Counted from the stretch's first letter, positions 8,958 through 17,696 are shown. The stretch is 64,000 nt of DNA from Carboxylicivirga mesophila (GCF_018271975.1 NZ_JAGUCN010000003.1:1-64000), one strand, 5' to 3'. Numbers and translations: made by a program. The notes: generated from the sequence alone by a model not told the origin.

Positions 8958-9549
8958 CTTTCTCTAATTTTTATACCAAACCGCCATTCATACACCAGCA
9001 TAAACTCAGTGCCATCGGCAACGAAAATCTGCGTCTTGATAATTGTGCAACAAAAAGCTGTTTGCATCCGCACCTAGGCAAAGATAACAAGTAATCGTTA
9101 ATAACCAGAAACTGCCTGTTTCAAGCGAGCCTTTTAGCGACCTAAAAAGCTTATTTGATGATGAATAGTATTTACTAACAAAGCCTGTGAACATCTTATT
9201 GATAACTTCAGGACTTCTCTCCGGAACCAACGAGCAAAGAATACAAAAACAACTGTCTGAACCGGTTAACGACACACCTGGCTGAGTAAATGAAGTAATG
9301 GGATGGGTAATTTTACAGCAGGGCCTGCTCATCTGGCGGAAGGCCGATGAAATTATGATATTTTCGTCGCCCTTCCCATATTTTCTGAAGCCTTCCCGTA
9401 ATTTCGACGGCCTTCCCATAATTTTGATGCCCTTCCGGTAAAACAGCCCACCCCCGGCCATCTTTTTATCGCCCTGCCAGCATTGTTGAGGGTCCTGACC
9501 AGGTTGTATCAACTCAGAGAGTTTGGCAAGAGCTCAAGCGGGTGGTTTT
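8958..9549. other. 592-base gap without a convincing gene
   Basis: Between the small membrane protein and the potassium channel I see no credible gene. A long open frame on the minus strand (9006-9512) has no recognisable domain and runs through the short-period repeat at 9338-9445. The remainder is unremarkable single-copy sequence. Confidence 0.6.
9338..9445. repeat. Degenerate ~20-bp tandem array with one inverted unit
   Basis: Four direct units begin with GCCYTTCC at 9369, 9390, 9410 and 9429, spaced 21, 20 and 19 bases, each followed by an AT-rich half such as CATAATTTTGAT. A unit in the opposite orientation (GGAAGGC at 9338-9344, then GATGAAATTATGA) lies just before, so the array can fold back on itself. 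Units vary at several positions. It lies alone in an intergenic gap. Confidence 0.75.
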
Positions 9550-10356
9550 CTATTTCAGTGGATGACCGCAGTACTTGCAGAAGGCAGCTTCATAATCGTG
9601 TCCTTCCTTCAGGCAATCGGTACAAACACGCGCACCTGGCTGACGGCGACTTTCATTCACCAGCTGACTGGTAACAATACCGGTTGGCACAGCAATAATG
9701 GCATAACCCGTTATCATGATGAAACCTGCCAGAAACTTACCAAACACCGTCACAGGCGCTATATCGCCATAGCCTACTGTGGTGAGCGTTACAATGGCCC
9801 AGTATACACTTTGCGGAATACTTTTAAAACCCTCGTTATGCGGATTCTCTACAATATACATGACGGTGCCCATGATGGTAACAATAATAAGCACCACAAA
9901 CAGAAACACACTAATTTTGTTACGCGACGACAACAGCGCCGACCACAAGACGCTGGCCTCTTTGACATAGCGGGTAAGTTTCAGCACCCGGAATACGCGC
10001 ACCAGCCTCAATGCCCTCACGACTATCAGCATCTGTGTGCCTCCGATAATCAGGCCCATGTAGGTAGGCAGGATGGCCAGCAAATCGATGATACCAAAGA
10101 ATGAAAAAATATACTTGCGCGGGCGATCGATAATAGCGATGCGCAGAAAATACTCAATGGTAAAAAGGCCGGTCAGGCACCATTCCATCACCACCATGGC
10201 CTTATTGATAGCGGGTGGCAGCGTGTCATCACTCTCTACCATCACCACAACTATACTTAGTAGAATAAGTATAATCAAAAGAATATCAAACAATTTACCG
10301 GCCGGCGTGTCGGTTTCGTATATTACCTGGTACAAACGATTCTTAACTGATTGCAT
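9550..10356 (-). CDS. Voltage-gated-type potassium channel with C-terminal zinc ribbon
   Basis: A 268-residue six-helix channel of the inner membrane. The S4 helix is arginine-rich (VVRALRLVRVFRVLKLTR), the pore carries the K+ selectivity sequence TVGYGD, and the last ~25 residues hold two CxxC pairs (CTDC and CKYC) forming a probable zinc ribbon. The first helix follows a short N-terminal amphipathic segment. Residues 40-60 match the S1-S2 region of 6TM channels. The ATG at 10356 is chosen; an in-frame GTG seven codons upstream is possible. It is divergent from gmhA. The ribbon replaces the RCK or cyclic-nucleotide domains common in other channels, so gating input is unknown. Confidence 0.88.
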   Translation of the reverse strand: MQSVKNRLYQVIYETDTPAGKLFDILLIILILLSIVVVMVESDDTLPPAINKAMVVMEWCLTGLFTIEYFLRIAIIDRPRKYIFSFFGIIDLLAILPTYMGLIIGGTQMLIVVRALRLVRVFRVLKLTRYVKEASVLWSALLSSRNKISVFLFVVLIIVTIMGTVMYIVENPHNEGFKSIPQSVYWAIVTLTTVGYGDIAPVTVFGKFLAGFIMITGYAIIAVPTGIVTSQLVNESRRQPGARVCTDCLKEGHDYEAAFCKYCGHPLK

Positions 10357-10458
10357 AAGTCTATGATTTGCGCTCACTCAAAGATATAAAGCCTTTGAGC
10401 TTAAAAAAATTTTAAGTTTAGAAAAGCCATTGTACTTTTACAAAGCAAATAAGAACAC

Positions 10459-11040
10459 ATGACACGAGAAGATATCATCAGAGAATTTAATGAAGCACAG
10501 GCGGTATTAAACCGTTTTATGCAGGAGGAAAGCAACTGGGATAAGCTACAGGCAGCCGGCAATATGATGGCTGAAGCGATTGCCGCTGGTGGTAAGGTTA
10601 TGTCGTGTGGTAATGGCGGCTCCATGAGTGATGCCATGCATTTTGCCGAAGAGCTGACAGGTCGCTTTCGTGATAATCGCCGTGGTTTGGCAGCTGTAGC
10701 TATCTCCGACCCAACTCATATCACTTGTGTGGGCAACGATTATGGCTTCGATTATATTTTCTCACGCTATGTGGAAGCCGCAGGCCAGAGTGGCGATGTG
10801 CTGCTGGCCATCAGTACCAGCGGCAACTCACCTAATGTATTGAACGCCGCTAAAGCAGCCCGGGAGAAGGGTATGAAAGTAGTGGCCTTAACCGGTAAAT
10901 CGGGCGGTGAACTGGCCGAGGTAGCGGATATTGAATTACGCGCCCCACATATGGGCTATTCAGATCGCATCCAGGAGATTCACATTAAAGTTATCCATGT
11001 GCTGATTCAATACATTGAAGCTAAAGTAATAGAAGAATAA
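10459..11040 (+). CDS. gmhA: Phosphoheptose isomerase (SIS domain)
   Basis: A 193-residue GmhA-type sugar isomerase, converting sedoheptulose 7-phosphate to glycero-manno-heptose 7-phosphate for lipopolysaccharide core or S-layer glycans. SIS motifs are [18 protein letters not shown] (about residues 51-68, phosphate binding), ISTSGNSPN near 117-125 and the C-terminal [13 protein letters not shown] with the catalytic histidine. Length equals that of characterised GmhA. A -7-like TACTTTTA lies about 25 bases upstream. It stands alone, with 267 bases of featureless sequence before hemH; other heptose genes are not in the window. Confidence 0.93.
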   Translation: MTREDIIREFNEAQAVLNRFMQEESNWDKLQAAGNMMAEAIAAGGKVMSCGNGGSMSDAMHFAEELTGRFRDNRRGLAAVAISDPTHITCVGNDYGFDYIFSRYVEAAGQSGDVLLAISTSGNSPNVLNAAKAAREKGMKVVALTGKSGGELAEVADIELRAPHMGYSDRIQEIHIKVIHVLIQYIEAKVIEE

Positions 11041-11307
11041 GCCGTGGGTAACCTGCCTGTAGGTATAAATCAATAATGTTGCGCAGGAAACAATAAAGAT
11101 ACTGATGCCAGGTGTTTTATCTACCTTCAACTGCTAATATCACATCCTAACTCCCGAGCGATTCAGTTCTAAATCAGGCTCACGATACAATGCTGCTCAG
11201 GGCTTGCGTATACTTTTATAGCCTATTCATGCTGTTACCTCAACCATTCTCACTATCTTGTGTTTCATCTTTAGAAGAAAAAGATTAACTAAATCGCACA
11301 GTTATAT

Positions 11308-12225
11308 ATGAAGGGTATATTACTAGTCAATATGGGCGGACCTCAGTCGTTAAGTGAGATGCGCCTTTTCCTCAAAAACATGTTTAGTGATAAGTATATT
11401 TTGCCGCTACCGTTTGGTATCAGGCAATTTGTGGCCAATATGATTGCCAAAAAACGCCATCCATCATCGTGGGAAAAATACCAGTTGATAGGTGGTACAC
11501 CCATCATTAAACACACCGAAGCAACGGGCAAGGCTTTGGCCGAACAAGCCAATTTGCCGGTTTACACTGCATACTCCTATACGCCTCCTTTTATTGCCGA
11601 TGTACTGGACAAGATGGTGGCTGATGGTGTTGATGAGATTGATGTACTAACCATGTATCCACAGGCCAGTGACACCACTACCACATCTGTTTTTACTGAT
11701 GTTAAGAAAGCTGCTAAGAAATTAAACGGTGTAAGCATTAGGGAGATCTGTGATTACAGCGTGCATCCCACATTTCTGGAATACTGGAAGACCCTCATTG
11801 AGGAGCACATTGAAAGGGAAGGTCTGGATAATCCTTTGTTGCTGTTTACGGCCCATGCCATCCCTATGTATGGCGTTAAGCGGGGCGATAAATACCCCGA
11901 TACGGTTAAGCACATGGCCAAACGACTGGCAGGACTCATGAATCGCCGTTACGAAGTGGCGTTTCAATCGCGTGTAGGGCCGGTCAAATGGGTGGGGCCT
12001 GATACCGATGATCACCTGGAAGAGCTGGTGGTTGCCGGTGAAGATAATGTGGTACTGATACCGCTTAGCTTTACTACCGAGTGCCTGGAAACGGTTTATG
12101 ACCTAAATATTAAGCTGGTGGATATCTACAAAACGGATGAACGGGTAAAGCACATTTCACGCGTAGAGATACCTGTGGCACATCCGCTTTTTATCGAAAC
12201 ACTAAAACGTGTGGTGAATGAATAA
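11308..12225 (+). CDS. hemH: Ferrochelatase
   Basis: A 305-residue ferrochelatase, inserting Fe2+ into protoporphyrin IX at the inner membrane face in the last step of protoheme synthesis. The N-terminus LLVNMGGPQSLSEM is the family signature. The metal-site histidine lies in LFTAHAIPM near residue 190, and the acidic partner lies in the FTTECLETVYDLN segment near 255. No Fe-S cluster cysteines are evident. Its end overlaps the start of hemY by 8 bases (ATGAATAA), so the two final enzymes are translationally coupled. Confidence 0.95.
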   Translation: MKGILLVNMGGPQSLSEMRLFLKNMFSDKYILPLPFGIRQFVANMIAKKRHPSSWEKYQLIGGTPIIKHTEATGKALAEQANLPVYTAYSYTPPFIADVLDKMVADGVDEIDVLTMYPQASDTTTTSVFTDVKKAAKKLNGVSIREICDYSVHPTFLEYWKTLIEEHIEREGLDNPLLLFTAHAIPMYGVKRGDKYPDTVKHMAKRLAGLMNRRYEVAFQSRVGPVKWVGPDTDDHLEELVVAGEDNVVLIPLSFTTECLETVYDLNIKLVDIYKTDERVKHISRVEIPVAHPLFIETLKRVVNE

Positions 12226-13585
12226 ACAATACGATGTGGTGATACTGGGGGCCGGTGTTACCGGCTTAACCCTGGCGCATAAACTCAATAAAAAAGGCAT
12301 TAACTTCTGCGTGTTGGATAAGCAAAAGCAGGCAGGAGGTGTTATAAACACACAAAGCGAGAATGGCTTCGTCTTTGAATCGGGTCCCAATTCAGGTATT
12401 GTCTCACACCCCGAAGTGGTGGCTTTGTTTGATGAGCTGGGCGATGCCATCAAAGTAGAGAAAGGCAACGACCTGGTAAAAATTCGCTATGTACTCAAAA
12501 ATGGTGAGTGGCATGCTTTGCCTCACAGTCCTATATCGGCAGTCTCAACGCCTTTATTCACACTCAAAGATAAGTTTCGCATACTGGGCGAGCCCTTCAG
12601 GGCAAAAGGCACCAACCCTGATGAAACATTGGCAGAGCTGGTGAAACGACGCATGGGAAACAGCTTCCTCGACTATGCCATCGACCCCTTTATTCTGGGG
12701 ATATATGCCGGTGATCCGGCACAACTGGTGACGCGGTATGCCATGCCTAAGCTGTATAACCTGGAACAAACCTATGGCAGCTTTATCGGTGGCGCCCGCA
12801 AAAAAGCCAAGGAGCCAAAAACTGAGCTGGAAAAACGCACCGATCGGGCCGTTTTCTCTATTGAAGGTGGCTTAAGTGGCTTAACCAATGCTTTGCTGCG
12901 CAGTGCCGGAGAAAGCAACTTCTGTTTTGGTGCCAGTGATGTGGTGGTGAATCCCAATAATGAAAGCTACCAGGTGAGCTATACTGTGGATGGTACGTCC
13001 CACCAGATAGAAGCTAATAAAGTGATTACTACCTTTGGTTCGGTGGGATTGGATGCGGCCCTGCCATTTGTTGAGCCTCAGCAAATGCAGCACCTGACCA
13101 ACCTTAGATATGCCCGGGTGGTGGAAGTATCTCTTGGTTTTGATAAGTGGGATGGGCGCCCACTGGATGGTTTTGGTGGATTGATACCGCACAAGGAGCA
13201 GCGCAACTTACTGGGCGTGCTGTTTATGTCATCGCTGTTTAAAGGGCGTGCACCTGAAGGAGGCGCATTACTCACCATCTTTATGGGAGGCGTGCGCAAC
13301 GAGGGGCTGTGCGACCTTAATGACAATGAACTCCTGCAGGTGCTCGAAGATGAATTCATTGACCTGATGAAGGTGACCACATTTGATCCTTCGCTGGTGA
13401 AAATAAAAAGATACGCACACGCCATACCGCAATATGGTATCACATCGGGTGAGCGCTTTCAGGCTATCTATACTGTGCAGCAGCAATATCCCGGCCTCAT
13501 TATAGCGGGTAACCTGCGCGACGGCATCGGTATGGCCGACCGCATCAAACAGGCAACACTTATTGCCAAGGAGCTGGATGCATGA
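12218..13585 (+). CDS. hemY: Protoporphyrinogen oxidase, HemY type
   Basis: A 455-residue FAD enzyme of the amine-oxidase/phytoene-desaturase fold that oxidises protoporphyrinogen IX to protoporphyrin IX. The dinucleotide loop is VVILGAGVTGLTLAHKL (residues 7-23), followed by VLDKQKQAGG with the ribose-binding acid. The C-terminal FAD contact is IAGNLRDGIGMADRIKQA near 430-447. Length and motifs match HemY (PPOX) rather than flavodoxin-like HemG. It overlaps hemH by 8 bases and the next membrane-protein gene by 4. HemY enzymes normally use oxygen, yet the coproporphyrinogen step here is the oxygen-independent HemN, so another electron acceptor is conceivable. Confidence 0.93.
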   Translation: MNKQYDVVILGAGVTGLTLAHKLNKKGINFCVLDKQKQAGGVINTQSENGFVFESGPNSGIVSHPEVVALFDELGDAIKVEKGNDLVKIRYVLKNGEWHALPHSPISAVSTPLFTLKDKFRILGEPFRAKGTNPDETLAELVKRRMGNSFLDYAIDPFILGIYAGDPAQLVTRYAMPKLYNLEQTYGSFIGGARKKAKEPKTELEKRTDRAVFSIEGGLSGLTNALLRSAGESNFCFGASDVVVNPNNESYQVSYTVDGTSHQIEANKVITTFGSVGLDAALPFVEPQQMQHLTNLRYARVVEVSLGFDKWDGRPLDGFGGLIPHKEQRNLLGVLFMSSLFKGRAPEGGALLTIFMGGVRNEGLCDLNDNELLQVLEDEFIDLMKVTTFDPSLVKIKRYAHAIPQYGITSGERFQAIYTVQQQYPGLIIAGNLRDGIGMADRIKQATLIAKELDA

Positions 13586-14025
13586 GAGAACTGGTGCTGA
13601 TATTGCATATAATTACCAGCTTACTGGCCTGCTTCATTACAGGCACAATACTGGTGAGAGCCATTGGGGGATTGGCCAACCGACTGCAACTAAACAAGCT
13701 GGATGTGAAGCTACCTTTTGTAGCTACTCTGCTGTTGTATCTGCAGTTTGTGTTAGGTACATTCCTCTTTGTCATGTACATGCTTGAGTTTGGCAGTGGC
13801 GAAGTCACCACCTATGCCAAGCAGGTGGTGAAAGGGCGCTTTTGGGCCGTTGAACATTTTATCCTGATGGTGTTTACCCTCGTAATGAGTCATATTGGCT
13901 GGGTTTTTGCCAAGAGCAATCATACGCCTCGGCTGATTTTTAAAAAGAATTTTCTTTATTTTGGTATTGCCTGTGCCATGATTTTAATATCGATGGCTAT
14001 GAATATAGTGAGGTATGCCATGTGA
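13582..14025 (+). CDS. Four-helix membrane protein with conserved histidines, coupled to hemY
   Basis: A 147-residue integral membrane protein with four predicted helices (about residues 4-28, 45-67, 88-110, 122-144). Histidines are at 9, 92, 104 and 114, of which 9, 92 and 104 fall in or next to helices, in LHIITS, VEHFILM and SHIGWVF. The VEHF...SHIGW pattern resembles small Bacteroidota proteins often labelled cytochrome b-like. Size and topology also recall HemJ, but the sequence does not match HemJ motifs. Its ATG overlaps the hemY stop (ATGA). A role as haem-binding electron carrier for HemY is inference from coupling and histidines only. Confidence 0.75.
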   Translation: MRELVLILHIITSLLACFITGTILVRAIGGLANRLQLNKLDVKLPFVATLLLYLQFVLGTFLFVMYMLEFGSGEVTTYAKQVVKGRFWAVEHFILMVFTLVMSHIGWVFAKSNHTPRLIFKKNFLYFGIACAMILISMAMNIVRYAM

Positions 14026-14070
14026 GGTAACAACATACCACTGACAGGCGTCTTTGAGCATATAACGACT

Positions 14071-14748
14071 ATGAAAATATTAATAGTAGAAGATGAACCG
14101 CAACTGGCACAAAGCGTTCAGCAGTTTTTAAGTAGTGAAGGACATAGCTGTGAGATGGTTGGCACACTCAATTCGGCTTTGCAGATGCTTGATGCCCAGT
14201 TTGATATTGTTATTCTGGACCTGAACCTGCCTGACGGGAATGGTCTGGAAGTGGTCAAGAAGGTGAAAGGAGGCGGCATGCAAACCGGGATTATTATTCT
14301 TTCGGCACGCGACAGCCTGGAGAATAAAATTGAAGGATTGGAGCTGGGGGCTGATGACTACCTGACCAAACCTTTTCAGATGGCAGAGCTGAATGCACGA
14401 CTGAAATCATTGGTGAGGCGGGTACATTTCAAGGGCGAAGAAACCATCAATTTTAACGAGCTGGAAATAGTGCCGGGGCAATTGCTTGTAAAAGTAAATG
14501 ACAATCCGGTAGATCTTACCAAAAAAGAGTTTGACCTATTGGTGTATTTCATTGCCAATAAGAACCGAGTATTGACCAAGACAGGAATTGGCGAGCACAT
14601 GTCAAAAGACTTTATGGACTATGGCTTTACCGATGATTTGATTTATTCGCACATTAAAAACCTGCGTAAGAAACTGATAAAGGCAGGGTGTGGCGACTAC
14701 ATAAAAAATGTATATGGGGTGGGCTATAAATTTACCGACGCCACTTAA
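14071..14748 (+). CDS. OmpR-family response regulator
   Basis: A 225-residue two-domain regulator. The receiver has the acidic pocket VEDE (residues 7-10), phospho-acceptor Asp50 in VILDLNLPDG, the Ser/Thr switch in ILSARD and Lys100 in YLTKPF. The C-terminal half (about 125-222) is a winged helix ending GVGYKF, typical of OmpR/PhoB DNA-binding domains. The partner histidine kinase starts 8 bases after the stop. No target is indicated by the sequence; it follows the hemH-hemY operon by 45 bases and may be cotranscribed with it. Confidence 0.93.
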   Translation: MKILIVEDEPQLAQSVQQFLSSEGHSCEMVGTLNSALQMLDAQFDIVILDLNLPDGNGLEVVKKVKGGGMQTGIIILSARDSLENKIEGLELGADDYLTKPFQMAELNARLKSLVRRVHFKGEETINFNELEIVPGQLLVKVNDNPVDLTKKEFDLLVYFIANKNRVLTKTGIGEHMSKDFMDYGFTDDLIYSHIKNLRKKLIKAGCGDYIKNVYGVGYKFTDAT

Positions 14749-14756
14749 TCAATCCT

Positions 14757-15998
14757 ATGAAGCTAATCACTAAAACCGGTCTTAATTTCATTTCTGCCAG
14801 TATCTTCTTCTTCTTTATTGGCAGTCTGGGTGGTTACTATTTTATTCGCTTTGCAGTTGATAAAATGTTCAACAACGAACTACTGGAAGCTCAGCAAAAA
14901 GTAGAATCACAAAACAACTACTCACTCACCTATGCCGATGTCAGTGTCGATACCCTTCGGTTAACAATCAGTGAGGAATATTACGAATTTACCGATACAG
15001 TGATGCAGGAGGCAGGTAACGAAAACTATGATTTTTACCGCAAACTTACCTACCTCAAACCAATTGATAATATTTACGCCACCCGCTTTACCATTATCCG
15101 CTCAACAGCACCTTCTGATCTGATGGTGATGAAGTTTACACTGATGCTGACCGTTTTTCCTGTTATCTTCTTCCTGATATTATACCTGGTGAACCGGGCA
15201 TCTACCAAATATTCGCTGGCCGTGTTTTATGATACTATCAACAAGCTGCGTGCCTTTGATGTAAATAAAGATAATCGTCTGGAATTGATGACCTCTGACA
15301 TCGATGAATTTGAACAACTCAATGAGGTGTTCAATGCCATGGAGAAGAAGATTAAGCTGGACTATGAGCGCTTGAAGGAATACACAGAGAACACCTCCCA
15401 TGAGCTGCAAACGCCTCTGGCCATTATCAATGCCAAGTTAGATGAACTTATTCAGGCCGATAACCTGACTGAAGAGCAGATAACATCCATTGCCGGGCTG
15501 ATTGAAACCACCAACCGTCTGTCCAAAACCAACCAGGCGCTTATATTCCTGGCCAAATTGGACCACAGGGTGTTTGCCGATGCCGAAGAAGTGAGCTTTA
15601 ATGAAGTGGTGCGCAAGCAACTCGAGAATCTGGAGATGCTGATTGAGGATGCCGGGTTAAGAATTAAGCTGGTATCAACGGCCAGCCTGCATGCCCATAT
15701 GAACCAATCGCTGGCACATACGCTCATCCAGAACTTACTGAAGAATGCCATTCGCCATAATATACCTGACGGACACATCCACATTACCATTGACGACAAG
15801 TGCCTGGAGATTAAAAACAGCGGGCTGGTGGTCAGCCATGACCCGGAGAAGCTTTTCGGGCGCTTTAAAAAAAACAGCCAACACCCGCAATCATTGGGCA
15901 TTGGCTTATCCATTGTCAAACGCATCTGCGATATATCAGCTATCTCGGTCTGCTATGAACAGAAAGATGCTGAACATATCTTCAGATTAAATTTTTAG
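14757..15998 (+). CDS. Sensor histidine kinase, partner of the preceding regulator
   Basis: A 413-residue membrane kinase. Helices near residues 10-32 and 126-146 flank an extracytoplasmic sensor of about 95 residues, followed by a HAMP-like linker. The phospho-acceptor is His215 in ENTSHELQTPLAI. The ATPase domain has the N box NLLKNAIRHN and the G box SLGIGLSIVKRI; it is short, with a compact C-terminus. The stop overlaps by 4 bases with the stop of the convergent pyrophosphatase gene. The stimulus is unknown. Confidence 0.92.
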   Translation: MKLITKTGLNFISASIFFFFIGSLGGYYFIRFAVDKMFNNELLEAQQKVESQNNYSLTYADVSVDTLRLTISEEYYEFTDTVMQEAGNENYDFYRKLTYLKPIDNIYATRFTIIRSTAPSDLMVMKFTLMLTVFPVIFFLILYLVNRASTKYSLAVFYDTINKLRAFDVNKDNRLELMTSDIDEFEQLNEVFNAMEKKIKLDYERLKEYTENTSHELQTPLAIINAKLDELIQADNLTEEQITSIAGLIETTNRLSKTNQALIFLAKLDHRVFADAEEVSFNEVVRKQLENLEMLIEDAGLRIKLVSTASLHAHMNQSLAHTLIQNLLKNAIRHNIPDGHIHITIDDKCLEIKNSGLVVSHDPEKLFGRFKKNSQHPQSLGIGLSIVKRICDISAISVCYEQKDAEHIFRLNF

Positions 15999-16669
15999 TA
16001 GGTTGATAAAGCTCTTCGCAAGCCTTCAAAACGATTCTCGTAATCTTCTATTGACAGACGAATCACCTGTTTGGCTTCTTCGGCATTATAAACATGTGTA
16101 ATCTCTGAATCATTGCTCAAACCCGGCATATCCTTATAAGTCAGGAAATAATGCTTCAGACGCTTAATCACCATTTCGGGCATGTCGTTAATATCCTTGT
16201 ACTCGCCATACATCACATCATTTTTCAGCACCGAAATAATTTTATCATCGGCCTGGTTGCCATCCAGCATGCGGAAACCACCAATGGGTATAGCTTGTGC
16301 CAACACATCGCCATGGGGTATGTCTTTCTCGGTTAATACCAATATATCCAATGGATCGCCATCACCAATAATATCTTTCTTGCCCGATTTCTCTGCACAG
16401 TATTTGCCCACCAGCTTGCCACAATAGGTTTGCGGAATAAAGCCATAAGGTGCCGGCACTACGTTGGAGTACTTCTGCGGACGGTCGATACGCAGGTAAC
16501 CGCTCACCTTATCCACTTCGTACTTGATGGTATCTGTCGGAACTACCTCAATAAAACTGGTTACTATATCAGGCGCGTTATCACCAATGTCAACTCCATG
16601 CCAGGGATGCGACTTATAACGTAAACCCATCAGGCGCCCGATTGGATCCATTAAACTATTAGATGTCAT
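15995..16669 (-). CDS. ppa: Inorganic pyrophosphatase, family I
   Basis: A 224-residue soluble enzyme hydrolysing pyrophosphate to two phosphates. The family I signature DGDPLDILVL lies near residues 103-112, with metal-binding aspartates. Substrate-contact residues appear in KYEVDKVSGYLRIDR near 49-63 and in the Tyr/Lys-rich segment around FLTYKD near 175. It is somewhat longer than the ~175-residue E. coli enzyme because of N- and C-terminal extensions. An alternative start is Met7 (MDPIGR). It converges with the histidine kinase gene with stop codons overlapping. Confidence 0.93.
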   Translation of the reverse strand: MTSNSLMDPIGRLMGLRYKSHPWHGVDIGDNAPDIVTSFIEVVPTDTIKYEVDKVSGYLRIDRPQKYSNVVPAPYGFIPQTYCGKLVGKYCAEKSGKKDIIGDGDPLDILVLTEKDIPHGDVLAQAIPIGGFRMLDGNQADDKIISVLKNDVMYGEYKDINDMPEMVIKRLKHYFLTYKDMPGLSNDSEITHVYNAEEAKQVIRLSIEDYENRFEGLRRALSTY

Positions 16670-16707
16670 GTTCTTCCTTTTACTTGATTTTTAGATTTGG
16701 ATTGTTA

Positions 16708-16868
16708 TACCAATTATATTATTGAATGATTGCCGAAGAAATTAGTCTGTTTTGAGTTTCTACAATGAATAAAAGCGATGCATAGCCTTAGCTATGTTGA
16801 TGTTTTATGAAGCCGTAGAAGCTTAATAACAGGCAATTTATATCAATCATTTGATGATATTTTTGGTA
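16708..16868. mobile_element. MITE-like 161-bp imperfect palindrome
   Basis: The ends form a 24-base imperfect inverted repeat: 16708-16731 pairs with 16845-16868 at about 19 of 24 positions, beginning TACCAATTA and ending TTTTTGGTA. The interior is also palindromic around CATAGC-CTTA-GCTATG (16781-16796), with flanks TTCTACAATG and CGTAGAA pairing partly. There is no coding capacity and no clear target duplication (TA is possible). It occupies most of the 360-base gap between ppa and the PliI-like gene. A non-autonomous transposon or REP-like element is likely; no cognate transposase is in the window. Confidence 0.55.
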
Positions 16869-16987
16869 CTATTACAACAACACGAAGTAAAGGAATGTTT
16901 CAGAAGAATTTAATGATTAATGGTAATTTAATTCATAGCACAAAGCAAGCCGCAGTATTTGACGTTTAAAGATGCTTTTTATACTTT

Positions 16988-17011
16988 CAGCAATGAATAG
17001 CAGCATTGCTG
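16988..17011 (+). promoter_or_regulatory. Hairpin in the leader of the PliI-like gene
   Basis: CAGCAATG (16988-16995) pairs with CATTGCTG (17004-17011) around an 8-base loop, 18 bases before the start codon. A weak -7-like TATACTTTC lies just upstream, so the hairpin would sit at the 5' end of the mRNA. It may stabilise the message or limit translation; this is inference. Confidence 0.45.
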
Positions 17012-17029
17012 GAATCATAAAAGATACAA

Positions 17030-17668
17030 ATGATGAGAAATGTAGTATTTATCAGCCTGATGGTTGTAGTGGCCATGAGCTGTCAAACGAATAAAAAGAA
17101 AAGCACTGATAAGGTCAATCAGGAAAATACAGCAGTTGAACAAGAACAGGCGCCTAACAAGGCCTTTTATACAAAAGAGCTAAAGCTGCAGGGTGTCACA
17201 TTTACTGTATCAGCAGCTAAGGAGGATGGTTTTAGTGAGATGACGGTCAACACATCCGGACTGGAAATCCAGGAATTTAATGAAGCGTTCGATATTACCG
17301 GCAGCCAGATTGTTAATGCCGAAGTGGAGGATTTGAACTCTGACGGCTCGCCTGAGCTACTGATCTTCACCCAGTCCGACGGAAGTGGCAGTTATGGCGA
17401 GGTATATGCCTTCTCGGTAAACAACCTGAAATCGATGAGTCAGGTGTATTTCCCACCTGTGGCAGACAATGAGCAACTGAACAAAGGCTACATGGGGCAT
17501 GATGAATTCGCCGTTGTAGAAACCAAGCTGGTGCAGCGCTTCCCAAAGTATAACGATGGTGATAGCAACGCCAATCCTACCGGCGGCCTACGCCAGGTGA
17601 GCTACCAACTGGTGGATGGTGAGGCATCGCGTCACTTTAAGGTGGTGAGTGTAACGGATGTTGAATAA
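17030..17668 (+). CDS. PliI-type (I-type lysozyme inhibitor) lipoprotein
   Basis: A 212-residue lipoprotein with lipobox VAMSC (Cys18) and a charged linker to about residue 45. The rest matches the PliI pattern as I know it: an ELKLQGVTFTV start, the DLNSDGSPELLIFTQSDGSGSYG core near 105-127, YMGHDEFAVVE near 153-163 and FPKYNDGDSNANPTGG near 170-185. PliI proteins are periplasmic inhibitors of invertebrate-type lysozyme. Here the protein would be tethered in the envelope. The gene stands alone between a MITE-like element and a hairpin of similar core sequence. Start ATG 17030 is immediately followed by a second ATG. Confidence 0.72.
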   Translation: MMRNVVFISLMVVVAMSCQTNKKKSTDKVNQENTAVEQEQAPNKAFYTKELKLQGVTFTVSAAKEDGFSEMTVNTSGLEIQEFNEAFDITGSQIVNAEVEDLNSDGSPELLIFTQSDGSGSYGEVYAFSVNNLKSMSQVYFPPVADNEQLNKGYMGHDEFAVVETKLVQRFPKYNDGDSNANPTGGLRQVSYQLVDGEASRHFKVVSVTDVE

Positions 17669-17696
17669 TTATCCGCAAACATAATGTATCATTCGG

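Noticed and set aside
9006-9512. 168-residue open frame on the minus strand
   Set aside because: No recognisable domain, odd amino-acid composition and it runs through the ~20-bp repeat array; read as non-coding.
9523-10104. 193-residue frame on the plus strand
   Set aside because: Antisense to the potassium channel gene, whose pore and S4 motifs are clear.
13582-14025. Annotation of the hemY-coupled membrane protein as HemJ
   Set aside because: Size and helix number fit but the HemJ sequence motifs are not seen, and a HemY-type oxidase is already present.
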